NCBI RefSeq assembly: GCF_964340395.1
Contig: NC_135570.1
Location: 8,952,822-9,016,821 of the forward strand
Direction of reading: 5' to 3'
Source: Glandiceps talaboti
Taxonomy: Eukaryota; Hemichordata; Enteropneusta; Spengelidae
Length of the DNA: 64,000 nt
Both the position numbers and the translations under genes were made by a program. Positions 44,825 to 64,000 of the stretch are shown piece by piece (position 1 is the first letter of the stretch; every line of letters starts with the position of its first letter). The notes under the pieces were generated by a model that saw only the letters and a list, made by a program, of their open reading frames with translations, was not told the origin of the DNA and searched no databases.

Positions 44825-45987
44825 AAAATATGAAATATGTCATCAAAAACAAAACAAAACAGTAAGAATAGTTTGATCCAAGGTGACGAATTGTACACAT
44901 TTTCATTCCTTATGATGACAAAGCCATTAGAACATTTCAAATTTCAGTAATCACTGTGGTGTTTCATGATAGCATTGTATTTGTCATATGTCTAATCTCC
45001 TTAATGTTTCATTCAATGATTTAATCAGAAATAAAATGATAAGGTCGTCACATACACAAATTGGTGTACTGTCACTGAGATATCGTGTATACAATCAACA
45101 TTGTATTGTACATACCAAAGAAAAGTTCGCCTCAGTAACAGGTCCTGTTAAGACCCTGTAACATTCCTATGGTACCGTGTAGGTTTGTGTCAGACGGCAC
45201 AGTGATGTGTGACAGAGCTGTAGCCACAGATCCATCAACAGAGATGTAGCTACATTATTACTGTATTCATTGCTGTGGGTACATTGTTGTATGTGTATCC
45301 AGGCATGTCATATGTCTGTTGTTCATGTGACAGTATATGCGTGCACATGACTGTGTACATGGATGTACACACAGGTGTGTGCACAGGTTTGATTTTATCA
45401 TGATGTTGTGGGTTTTTACATGCACTAAAACACTATTAACCCTTTGTGACATACACTCAGAAATTACACACCGGGTCCTGTATAAATACCTGTACCAACA
45501 GCCCTGTTACATGTCTTGAAAACAGTCCTGAGGTCTCACCAAATGTACAGACCCTTTAACAGAACTTGCATGTACACACATCGCTGGATACATCAATGGA
45601 TGTACACTTGTTTCAGGCATGTGATCACAGCAATACATACAGTCAGAAAGTATACACGCATGTGCCAACAGGCCTGTTACGTGTCTGTGAATACAGCTAT
45701 GAAATCTTAGGAAATTTGCATACCCTGTGACAACACTTGTTTCACGCCATGTTATAGGATTTTCACATGACCTGTTATAGGCATGCCCTGTAGCTGCCCA
45801 AGTATGCTCTATCTTTCTGCAGATCACACTTTCTATAGCTCTGCCAAAGAAGTAGTTTTCTCACCTAAATGTCGATCCTCGGCGAAACTGGGCCTTTAAG
45901 GTTTGAAGTGGAAATGTCTGAGACAGATTAATCATATATGGGAAACCTGCGATATTCTTGACAGGTATAAATGCTTTGTGGCGGGAA

Positions 45988-46045
45988 CTCATCGTCGTAA
46001 ACCACACGCCTCTTTACGGTACCGTCTCAAACCGTGCTTGCCACC
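45988..46045. repeat. Short dispersed repeat, copy 3
   Basis: catcgtcgtaaaccacacgc then ctctttacggtaccgtctca, matching copies at 10880 and 13101. Confidence 0.7.
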
Positions 46046-46243
46046 GTCAGCAGAAACATGTGGTCTGGCTCGTGAGAATGCGGGATAGATGTGAGGGTAT
46101 ATTTCATTCCCTCTCACTAAGATAACAACACATCTACTTATATTATGATGACGTGTGTTTACCCGGAAAAAACAAGATTTCGTAAAATATAACAGTTACT
46201 GTGTATTCGTGCAATTTTATGAACAGTAATGTGCATCGAACGA

Positions 46244-46249
46244 TCACGT
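46244..46249 (+). promoter_or_regulatory. E-box upstream of GST-7
   Basis: CACGTG 282 bases before the GST-7 ATG, farther out than in the other GST genes. Confidence 0.3.
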
Positions 46250-46471
46250 GTTATTTGCATAAAGGTATGCAATAATGTTTTCGGCGTTTGCACATTATAT
46301 GTGCAATAGTTTAAATCTTTCCTAACTGAATCAATACATTGTTTGATGCGCAACCATGACAAAGCATAATGAATCTAAAGTACCCCCTCATACACACCCA
46401 GGGCTCAATCACAAGATGACGGATGCGGCGTGACGTGTATCATTGATGTGATAAGAAATAGCACAGTCTAA

Positions 46472-49303
<2,832 letters not shown>

Positions 49304-49449
49304 ATAATGTGTAAAATCGTATGAAAACCATCAACGATATATGTTGAAGTACCGCTGTACTGTCGATGACGACATGTAGCTTATTTCACGTTTTAGTAAT
49401 CAAATTACATTAAAGTATAATTTATATATGTGATTTATTTCCATTCCAG

Positions 49450-49902
49450 TGTGTATGTATGTGTGTATGTATGTATGTATGTATGTATGTATGTATGTAT
49501 GTATGTGTGTGTATGTATGTATGTATGTATGTATGTATGTATGTGTATGTATGTATGTATGTATGTATGTATGTATGTATGTATGTATGCATGTATGTAT
49601 GTGTATGTATGTATGTATGTATGTATGTATGTGTATGTATGTATGCATGTATGTATGTGTATGTATGTATGTGTGTGTATGTATGTCTGCCTGTGTTTGT
49701 ATGTATGTATGTATGTATGTATGTATGTATGCATGCATGTATGCGTGTATGTATGTATGTGTGCATGTATGTATGTATGTATGTATGTATGTATGTGTAT
49801 ATATGTATGTATGTATGTATGTATGCGTGTATGTATGTATGTGTGTGTGCATGTATGTATGTATGTATGTATGTATGTATGTATGTATGTATGTATGTAT
49901 TT
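49450..49902. repeat. (GTAT)n microsatellite, about 450 bp
   Basis: Long imperfect GTAT array with GT, GCAT and CTG interruptions, beginning about 150 bases after the GST-7 stop. Frames through it on both strands are artefacts. Confidence 0.98.
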
Positions 49903-50129
49903 ATGAAAATATATGTAAAACCTGCTAGGACCGAAATGTAGTAAAATGTCGCTAGTACAACAGAATGTCCTTGTGGTAAATAAATGACTGGTGTATGATG
50001 ACGTAACGTTAAGTAATCATACTAATATACATATAATTAATTATAATAACATGTTGGGACAAGTTCAAATTTATGGCGTGACACCCTGCCTGGGACCCAA
50101 TACGTAAAGAAACTGTATTGTTCAAGGTA

Positions 50130-50185
50130 ACAGGAAAACTGCCCCCGGACAATTGCCCCCGAAGGACAACTGCCCCCGGACAATA
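50130..50185. repeat. Triplicated TGCCCCCGGACAA motif
   Basis: aactgcccccggacaattgc, cccgaaggacaactgccccc and ggacaat form three near copies within 55 bases. The GC-rich content contrasts with the AT-rich flank. The rest of 49304-50331 holds only the GTAT array and no gene. Confidence 0.75.
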
Positions 50186-50340
50186 TGACAAGTGTTCAAA
50201 TATAATGTACACTTCAACAATATAACAATTCATCATATCACTCAGTAGTGAACCATTCGCGATTAACGTCGGTCGAGTCACAACCCTTTGTATTAATTTG
50301 TCTTGTCACTGAACCTTTTTGGTTGCTACAGCTGGTCGAC

Positions 50341-53300
50341 ATGATTGCACCAAGGACGGCTGTGCTCATCCCCCTTTACATGGGTGAGTATATTTAATGG
50401 ATTAGAGTGTGGGAACATTGGACGTAGCTGCTAGCTTATATGGAATTTTTTTTTAATTTTTAAAACTATTTTATCATCATAGCTTCCTACTTGAAAAATC
50501 AATGTGACGCAACATTGACCGAGTTTGTGTTTTAACTCAATATATTGAAAAAAATACTATTTAAAAAGAGTGTAATGTTTGCTAATGTACGTACAACAAC
50601 AATCGAGATTTCGGGATTTTCGCGATTTTATATTTTTTTCTCGAATATGTACGTAAAAAAAAGGTTTAGGGTTGGCATGAAAAAATAGGTGGGATCGGGT
50701 AACCGGAACCAAACAACTTTTTTTATTAGGCCAAATTATTTTTGTTAGTTTATTGTTGTCGTTGGCCTTCCATAGCCTAGGTATTGTCTATCTATTATAA
50801 GTTAAACTTTTATTCATTGTTACGTAATTATTTGTGTTTCAGTTTTATTTGTGGCAGAGGCCAACGCCCTCCAGGGTAAGTATTTTTATAATTCTGTTAT
50901 GTACAGCTTTTTTTCTAAATTTTAGAATTTGATGACTGATGGGAATATACTGTTGTCTCACTAAAATCAAAACTAGAATTGATGCAGAAACCAACCAGTT
51001 ATTTTTTTTAAATTGTTCTAAATATTTGAGATCTAATTTTAATCATTTTTTTTTCAACAAGAACAAAATGACGTGCACTAATACGGTGTCAGTGACGTTT
51101 GAGAATTTGAGGTTGCTTCACGACTTTTTTTGTTTTTGGAAATTCGTTTATTGTAACTGTTATAAGAGCAGTAGGGTGGTCGCTGCGATTTAGTGTAACC
51201 CCATACTATTTATCGACAAGATATTAGAAAAGAGCAATGGCTTGGCATTTACACTTAGTAAGTACATAATGCTATACTTTTTATTCCAATTCCTAGCGTC
51301 ATATGCATACGGCTATTGTGATGTGCAGCCAAATAAGAACTACAATGGTCCACAAGTGTCGGGTCAAGTTATGCTAAAGCAAAAGGTAAGCAAATCCAAC
51401 AAAAGTAGCCAATTACGATGGCCCACAAGTTTCGGTCAGCTTACATTCAAGGATAGAGCAAGAAAGGCTTATAAGAGTACTATTGCAGTAATCAACAAGT
51501 TAAGTTACATCGCATCAAAAAGCAATTTTTTTCGTAAACTAGCTATGGTAAGGACACGTGTTTGAATAGCTGAACTGAGACACACTTTCCTAATATGGAC
51601 CGTGACGTCACCAATGCTATCCGGGGCTAGTTTCAAAGATCTCACAATGATCTCACTCTATATATCTATATATACAATCGTGCAATTACAATGACATTGT
51701 CATTATAAAGATGGACAACCATTCAATACTACAATGAATATACTTTACAACTCTGAATTTATTTCTCTCCAAAATCTAGAATTTTTACTGAGCTGGGAAA
51801 GGGAAGCTTCTGAGTCAACGAGAGCATTTCTCGTTCTACGAGTCGTATATTATTAAGGGATGTTGTACCTACTCGTTGAAAACGAGTAGCAACAAAACCC
51901 TTTTGCCACATGGTGTATTTTCAACGGAAAGAAGGAAAATATTGAAGAAAATATTGGAGAATTGAATATTCCTGCGCAGGCATACACTACAGAAATATAG
52001 CAGACATAATGGCGCTTCTGAGCAATTTGATTCATATTTCGAATCACCACAAAACCAACGAATCGACATACGTACATGTGTGTTGGCGTGAGGTAGAACG
52101 ACACTTTTGTCTACATTTTTTATTTAATAGCATGGAGTACCGAGATCATATTATTCCTCAATATTTTTCTCATTCAGCAAGGGAGTATTCGGGTGACCTA
52201 GGGGGCCTTGTCACTCTGAATCGTTAGACAAGTAGTGACAAATCATTGGGTCACGTGTATTTTCCGACTGAATGAGTAAAATATCAAGAATAATGTAATT
52301 ATACCTCCTCAAGCATAATTTTTGAAAAATCAAGAAAAACAATGACGATTTGGAATTTTTTACTCATATTTCGAGCAACGCAGAATCAGTGACGTAGACA
52401 CATTTTATAGTGACGCAGAACGACCAGTGTATGCATTCTATATTTTCGCGTCAAAGACAATAACTTGGATTGTGCATGGTATAATTGCCGATGTTTACGC
52501 AAAGCAGTGCCTTGATTGACATGATATGAAGGCATTTTTTCATGTATTCAGGTAATTGGTGGGTTTGCACTTGGCAATGTAGAAATCAACGTCGATCTCA
52601 CTGGCTTCGATCCGTCCGGTTCCGGACAACATGGCTTCCATGTTCACGAATATGGAGACCTAAGCAACGGTTGTCAGTCTACTGGAGGCCACTATAATCC
52701 ATTCAACAAGAATCATGGCGACCCCTCAGCTAGCGAAAGGTAAACAATTTCTTGAACAAATATTTAAAGGTATAGCGAAATGACTTGATTTTTAACATCA
52801 AACTAAAGGGTTCTACTTATGCATAGTTGAATAATATGAAAATCAAATGAAATATCTCTTCTGGTCTATTTGGGGGGGGGGGTATTTTCTTAGCAAATTT
52901 TACATCATAGTCTTCAAGTTTGGTTATCACTTTCAAAACTTACACTTTGGTGGTAATAGTAGTATTAAAATTTACTAAGAAAAGGGTAGCCAAGAAACAA
53001 CTGAGGCTGATTTCTTTTTGGGCCCTGAAAAAATACCTCAAATATAGATGAAAACACCTAACAATAATTGCTATCCAAGGTTTTTGAAATGTTGAATTTT
53101 TATCACCTAAATTTTAAAAGAAGCCTAAGGAAAAAAAACTAAAATAGACCAGAGAGTGTTTTAAAAAATAACTGGTGATGCATGTGACAAGAGAAAACGA
53201 AAGAATATATTAATTGGCCGTCTAAGGTTGCTAGACCAATGTTTGTCAACGTGTTCGTATTTTTCAAAACATCATATATTGGAATAGTCTACCTAACAGA

Positions 53301-54136
53301 TTACAGTAGTCTAACACACAGCTAGTAAATGTGTGCACTTTTGTTTTGACTTTTTAACAGGCATGTTGGTGACCTTGGTAACATTGTTATGGATTTCAAG
53401 GGAAATGTTGAACAGACAATAGTTGACAAAGTAGTCACTTTGCAGGGAAGATACTCGATTTATGGAAGAGCCATAGTGGTAAGAACAATCTTTATGTTAA
53501 TTATATTTTTTAATGTGACGTAACATGCATATTAATACTTATTAAAGTTGTAATATGGTTCACAATGACGTTTTTTTCGCAACAACATTGGTACGTTGAT
53601 AGATATAGACTTACTGGAGCGGTGTGATTCGTTAATGATGTATTGACGGAGGTGGATATATATGACGTGTAAAATCATTGTAATATCAAGGGTACGGATC
53701 ATAACAAAGCAAATATAAACATACCGTTGTTAGATGTTCCAACGTACAAAAAACAGTAATAAGGCCACCAAACGAGTACAATCTCAAAGTTGGTAAAAGG
53801 GCACTGGGGGACGCTAAAAGCACGTATAAAGTGTTGCAGCTTGCAATTGAATTGTTCGATCTGTACCTCGGTAGCAATATCTTTGTAATGACAATAGATT
53901 CAAATCATTGTTTCCATGGGAACGCTTTTACACCATTGAATTTTGAGTTGAGGAAAGACTGTGATTTGCATTCATCACAATTATTTGAATTATGTCTTGT
54001 ACTTTTAACTTCACAGGTACATGAACTAAGAGATGATCTTGGGTTGGGAGGCAACGAAGGTAGCCGCACTACTGGAAATGCCGGGGCAAGAATGGCGTGT
54101 TGCATTATTGGAGTCAGCCCTGGCCCTGCAGCATAA
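50341..54136 (+). CDS. Secreted Cu/Zn superoxide dismutase
   Basis: Six coding exons: 50341-50383, 50843-50875, 51297-51385, 52552-52739, 53361-53478, 54017-54136 (TAA); 196 aa, phases 1,1,0,2,0. An acceptor just before the first exon (AG at 50330-50331) implies a 5' UTR intron. Residues 1 to about 25 form a signal peptide (hydrophobic [17 protein letters not shown]). The mature enzyme shows every metal ligand: GFHVHEYGD (two Cu His), GGHYNP (bridging His), KNHGDP (Zn His), ERHVGDLG (Zn His and Asp) and VVHE (last Cu His). The structural cysteines (NGC, MAC) and the active-site Arg in GNAGARMAC are also present. It dismutates superoxide outside the cell or in the secretory pathway. The end SPGPAA extends a few residues past the usual C-terminus. 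Intron 3 carries a large fold-back element. AATAAA is at 54214-54219. Confidence 0.95.
51975..52492. mobile_element. Large fold-back element in SOD intron 3
   Basis: Centre near 52224. Left landmarks (gcatacact at 51981, attcatatttcga, ttcctcaatatttttctcat, cattcagcaagggagtattc, ggtgaccta) reappear as reverse complements on the right (gggtcacgtgtattttc, gactgaatgagtaaaatatc, actcatatttcgagcaa, ccagtgtatgcattc). Arms are imperfect and about 230 bases each. The right half shares order and sequence with the element in GST-1 intron 1. No coding frame is seen, so it is probably a non-autonomous DNA transposon. Confidence 0.8.
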
Positions 54137-54626
54137 CTACATAACGACAAATAGTAACTGCCTGAAGATATTATACACATGTAATGTAATGATGCAGTTA
54201 GTATAATGTTGTAAATAAAGTTATTTATCCCCATCATCACATTAATCTATCTCAATTTTTCCTTCCCCTTACACATACACGATCAATAAGTATACCTCAC
54301 TCCTACATATGAGAGTGTACTACTTTCACATATAATTTTATTAAGTTTAACTATTTGGGAGTAAATTAATTCTATAACCTTTACTAAAACTTAAGGTAAA
54401 TAAAACCATGCGCATAGCCGAAATAAATTTCTTGAATCCGTAATGGTACGTACGTATGCAAATAGTATGCACAGCCCCTCTACGTGCTATTAAATTCTTA
54501 AAGGCAATTATAATAGAAAGTAGTTCTTTAGTATTCAATGAGGAGGGTTACGAATATAATATTCTTTCATGGCTAAATGGCGACATAGGTATACTGAGAA
54601 TCACTACTACGTGCTCCCTTTGAAAT

Positions 54627-54629
<3 letters not shown>

Positions 54630-54688
<59 letters not shown>

Positions 54689-54703
54689 GGACGGACGGAC
54701 GGC

Positions 54704-54740
<37 letters not shown>

Positions 54741-54854
54741 TACATACATACATACATACATACATACATACATAGTATATACATACATACACATACATAC
54801 ATACATACATACATACATACATACATACATACATACATACATACATACATACAT

Positions 54855-54885
<31 letters not shown>

Positions 54886-54890
54886 TACAG
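54630..54890. repeat. (GACA)n-(CATA)n-(GACA)n compound microsatellite
   Basis: GACA with a GACG block, then CATA, then GACA again. Confidence 0.97.
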
Positions 54891-55477
54891 AGACACAGTG
54901 GCGACCTCGAACATGAACATGACCAGTAACTACTTTATTTACATAAATTCCTTGGGTAGGTACATTTTATACTTCAGGATCCAATCCCATTAGATTTAAA
55001 GATCGTTACTAATCCATGTTACTTTATGCAAGACAGTTTAGTTGAACATAGGAATCAAACAGCTGCTGATTACTGCATATAAACTATCTTAACTTAAGTA
55101 TTACCGATTTTGATCTATCATTTCACATGTCATTTATCATGAAAATTGGACATTTATTATTTATAAAAAACAGATTACTTGAATGAGCTATGAGATACCT
55201 TGCTATCTTTTGGAGGATCCGTTAAACAAGCAAGTATGTCATGCATTATACTACCAAGTAATTTCATTATCTTATCCAAGGAAAAGGGTTGTTACTTCAT
55301 CACCTTGTTGCCTACGTATTCCACGAGATTGTACTCAAGGTTTGGTTTTTCCTTCAAACACACATATAGCAGAGAGATTTTATCCCCACTGTTTCTGTCG
55401 GCTATCTTTCAAGTACTGTCGCATACTGCAGTGGCAAAAGCATACATGTATATATGTAGGGAGGGAGGGGAGGGAGA

Positions 55478-55490
55478 CGGGCAGGCAGGT

Positions 55491-55522
<32 letters not shown>

Positions 55523-55550
55523 ACAGACGGACGGACGGACGGATGGATGG
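55478..55550. repeat. (GGCA)n-(GACG)n-(GATG)n microsatellite
   Basis: About 40 bases of GGCA followed by GACG and GATG runs. Confidence 0.95.
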
Positions 55551-56114
55551 TTGGATGTGTCGAAGTCATTCTTTCAAATAAAATAACTATAGGTCTTACC
55601 GTCCCCGTGTATTGATATTTATACATTTTTGAGTGGGCAATGCGAAGCGGTAGAACACTTTCTGTTCTTGTCTACATGCGAGTAATTCGATTTATACCTA
55701 GTTAAATAGTGCTTACAACGGAAGAACTCATATTACATTTGCCTGCCATGGTGGACAAAAACAGACTTTGAAGGTGTACTCGACTTGTTTTCAAAGGCGG
55801 ATTTTACTCACTTTGAAATTAAATCTCCAGACTTTAGGTTTTAAAGTATTTAAACCATAATGGCTAGACTGTACATTAAAGACTAGTGGTAGATAAATTA
55901 CTATACTAAGTGTTAGTTATACGGCGAAATATGCTATATTCAGTGTACTAAACACACTTGGGTGGTAAAGTCATTAAACATCAAAGCCTGCAGATAATCA
56001 GGGTTGGGTTTTGTTTTAATTCTCTAATACAATTTATTATACGTCCATTCAAAAGAAGTCACATGAACCCAAACCACTCCCACCTATCCAGCTATCCATC
56101 TATCCATCCCTCCA

Positions 56115-56143
56115 TATATACATGCATGCATGCATGCATACAT

Positions 56144-56185
<42 letters not shown>

Positions 56186-56455
56186 GCACACACGCACATC
56201 CACACACACACATACATATAGACAGACAGACAGAGACAGACAGACAGACAGACAGACATACATACATACATACATACATACATACATACATACATACATA
56301 CATACATACACACACACGCACACACATACATACATACACACATACATACACACATACACACATACATACATACATACATACATACATACATACATACATA
56401 CATACATACATACATACATACAACACACATACACACACGCGCGCGCGCGAGCGCA
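56115..56455. repeat. (CA)n-(GACA)n-(CATA)n compound microsatellite with CG end
   Basis: CATG, CA, GACA, CATA and mixed CA/CATA blocks, ending in cgcgcgcgcgagcgc. It lies about 400 bases downstream (on the - strand) of the secreted-peptide stop codon. Confidence 0.97.
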
Positions 56456-56839
56456 CTCACTAAGGGAAAAATAAGAGTGAGTTTTCTGTGAAGATATCGA
56501 AGGCAAGCATTCTTTTACGAAACCGGACTACAACGGGATTTCCATACCTATTAGAATCATAGCCACAAATAAGAACGAAATACACGACTGTGAGAAATTC
56601 AAATATTTACTTCACTTGCTTTATGATATGTGAATGTAGTGTTACAAGCTTTGTGAGTACAAACCATAATACATAGAATTTTGAAAAAAAACATTGTTAT
56701 TAAATATGCAATGAATATGAGTCACATATTAATTACAAACAAGAAAGACTTGGATATGTTGATGGTGGATAACATTGCATGAAAGCTAACAATAACGTGC
56801 AAGAATTTCATTTTGAAAGAAATCGTTTTGTCTGGATTG

Positions 56840-57710
56840 TCACTGACACAAATGTTCAGGCAATACACCCCGTCTACACATGTATATCTTCTTCAGAGTT
56901 TCAGCCCATCCGTTTGGGAAACGGCCAGCTGTAATATAAAATAGAATGATATATTGATTAATACCTCTATTTTAAGCTGATTTTAAGTCGGTATTCACAG
57001 TTTCCTTAACCTTGGAAATCTCGTCGGAGTCTGTCGTCTACTCACCAAACTGTTAGTCGATAACAATTTTTCGACCGTACGTCGTAAAGATATTGATGTC
57101 ATAAATGTTTTGCGTTGCAAATCTGGTTGTTTCATTATAGATCTGTTTTCGGTTTTTATTTTCTTACACTTTCTTGATATTTTGCTGGTTTAAAATGCAA
57201 CATTTCAAAAACCTTGAATAGCAATTATATTGTTTTGAAGTATTTTCACTTGGAAAAGTGTAAGTTTTGAAAGAGATAACGAAAACTTGAAGACTATGAT
57301 GTAAAATTTATCACATTTGCTATGGAAAAAAAGAGATCAGAAGGTGTTATAGCTAGTTACCTAATCATGAATGTTTTCCTCACCAGGTAAACAAATTCTG
57401 ATTCAAATGATCGGTAATTTTTCGTCTTACATACATGCTATGATTCAGGTGAATTTTATGAATAAATGGTGTGACAATTTTATAATCTGTGGTGGCAATG
57501 TAGGTTGCTATACTTACTGTCAATCTGTCTTTTTTGTTCGTTCATCTGGTGCGTGTCATCTAATTTTTCTCGACTGTTTGGATCTTCTTTTGTCTGATAA
57601 ATGTCAGGATCAAATGGACGGACATTCACGAGAAAAGACATTCCTTTAACGTCTTGCATCGTGAAGATGATGAGGAGGAGCAACGAGGCAGAAACTGCTA
57701 TCGCTTTCAT
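56840..57710 (-). CDS. Secreted two-cysteine peptide precursor (candidate neuropeptide or hormone)
   Basis: Two coding exons on the - strand: 57710-57518, then 56928-56840 (TGA), joined by a clean intron (donor gtaagt at 57517, acceptor tatattacag at 56929, phase 1). The product has 93 residues. Residues 1 to about 23 are a strong signal peptide (MKAIAVSASLLLLIIFTMQD). A polar spacer follows to Lys60-Arg61, a dibasic cleavage site. The released C-terminal peptide would be 32 residues, starting with Gln (possible pyroglutamate), with GRFPNGWAETLKK in the middle and two cysteines near the end (CRRGVLPEHLCQ) able to form a disulfide with nine residues between. An acceptor at 57738-57737, with a good pyrimidine tract, sits 27 bases before the ATG and implies a 5' UTR exon. 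I do not recognise the family. Alternatives are a host-defence or other small secreted peptide. The gene structure is seen; the hormone role is inferred. Confidence 0.65.
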
Positions 57711-57736
57711 CTTATTGCACTCGACTTTCAAAGTTT

Positions 57737-64000
<6,264 letters not shown>

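Larger units (their letters stand above)
54137..56839. other. Region between SOD and the secreted-peptide gene
   Basis: No supported gene; it is dominated by the three simple-repeat blocks listed. A short - strand frame at 54347-54538 vaguely recalls RNase H (ELLSIIIAFKNLI) but is too weak to call. Confidence 0.6.

Noticed and set aside
51242-51565. Frame continuing past SOD exon 3 into the intron
   Set aside because: A clear donor gtaagc follows KQK and the next SOD exon continues the enzyme in phase; the read-through part has no SOD similarity.
53831-54016. Open frame directly before the last SOD exon
   Set aside because: It is intron sequence ending at a good acceptor (acttcacag); the residues do not fit SOD.
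54347-54538. Minus-strand frame with ELLSIIIAFKNLI, faintly like an RNase H domain
   Set aside because: The catalytic Asp motif is not present and the frame stops early; the resemblance is too weak to call a retroelement.
57480-57731. Reading the minus-strand peptide from TTG at 57731 and through to 57480
   Set aside because: There is no ATG at 57731, and a strong gtaagt donor at 57517 with a matching acceptor at 56929 gives a better model starting at ATG 57710.

Overview
This is a 64 kb piece of an AT-rich animal genome. Genes are split by GT-AG introns, every coding exon is short, and simple repeats (GACA, CATA/GTAT, CT/GA, TTTAG, AATAC/GATAC) are dense. Gene content (a GLIPR2-like CAP protein, an LRR/EF-hand protein of the LRRC74 type, a tandem array of sigma-class glutathione S-transferases, a secreted Cu/Zn superoxide dismutase) suggests a marine invertebrate bilaterian. 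The sequence alone does not settle the phylum.

Layout, left to right. 1-3.8 kb: three 3' exons of a CAP-domain gene (+). 7.9-18.6 kb: a twelve-exon LRR gene (+), 504 aa, ending in one good and one degenerate EF-hand. 21.3-49.3 kb: seven complete five-exon sigma GST genes, all on the + strand and all with intron phases 1,1,0,0. They are called GST-1 to GST-7 here. GST-3, -4 and -5 are young tandem copies that share upstream blocks, introns and 3' flanks. GST-1, -6 and -7 are more divergent. 50.3-54.1 kb: a six-exon extracellular-type Cu/Zn SOD (+) with a signal peptide and all metal ligands. 56.8-57.7 kb: on the - strand, a small two-exon gene for a 93-residue secreted, dibasic-cleaved, two-cysteine peptide precursor that I do not recognise. 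57.8-64 kb: no gene I can support, only non-coding DNA and a long CT tract.

GST and SOD act on the same oxidative and electrophile stress, so 21-54 kb reads as a detoxification neighbourhood. Most GST promoters carry CACGTG, CRE or AGGTCA elements 70-110 bp before the start codon, which suggests shared control.

The main points for a second look are: the undescribed secreted peptide gene; GST-3, where a 4-base loss at the start of exon 5 is exactly matched by a second splice donor 4 bases downstream; two GC-AG introns in the GST array; active-site substitutions in GST-5 and GST-6; several fold-back elements and dispersed repeats inside introns; and a retroelement relic copied along with the GST units.
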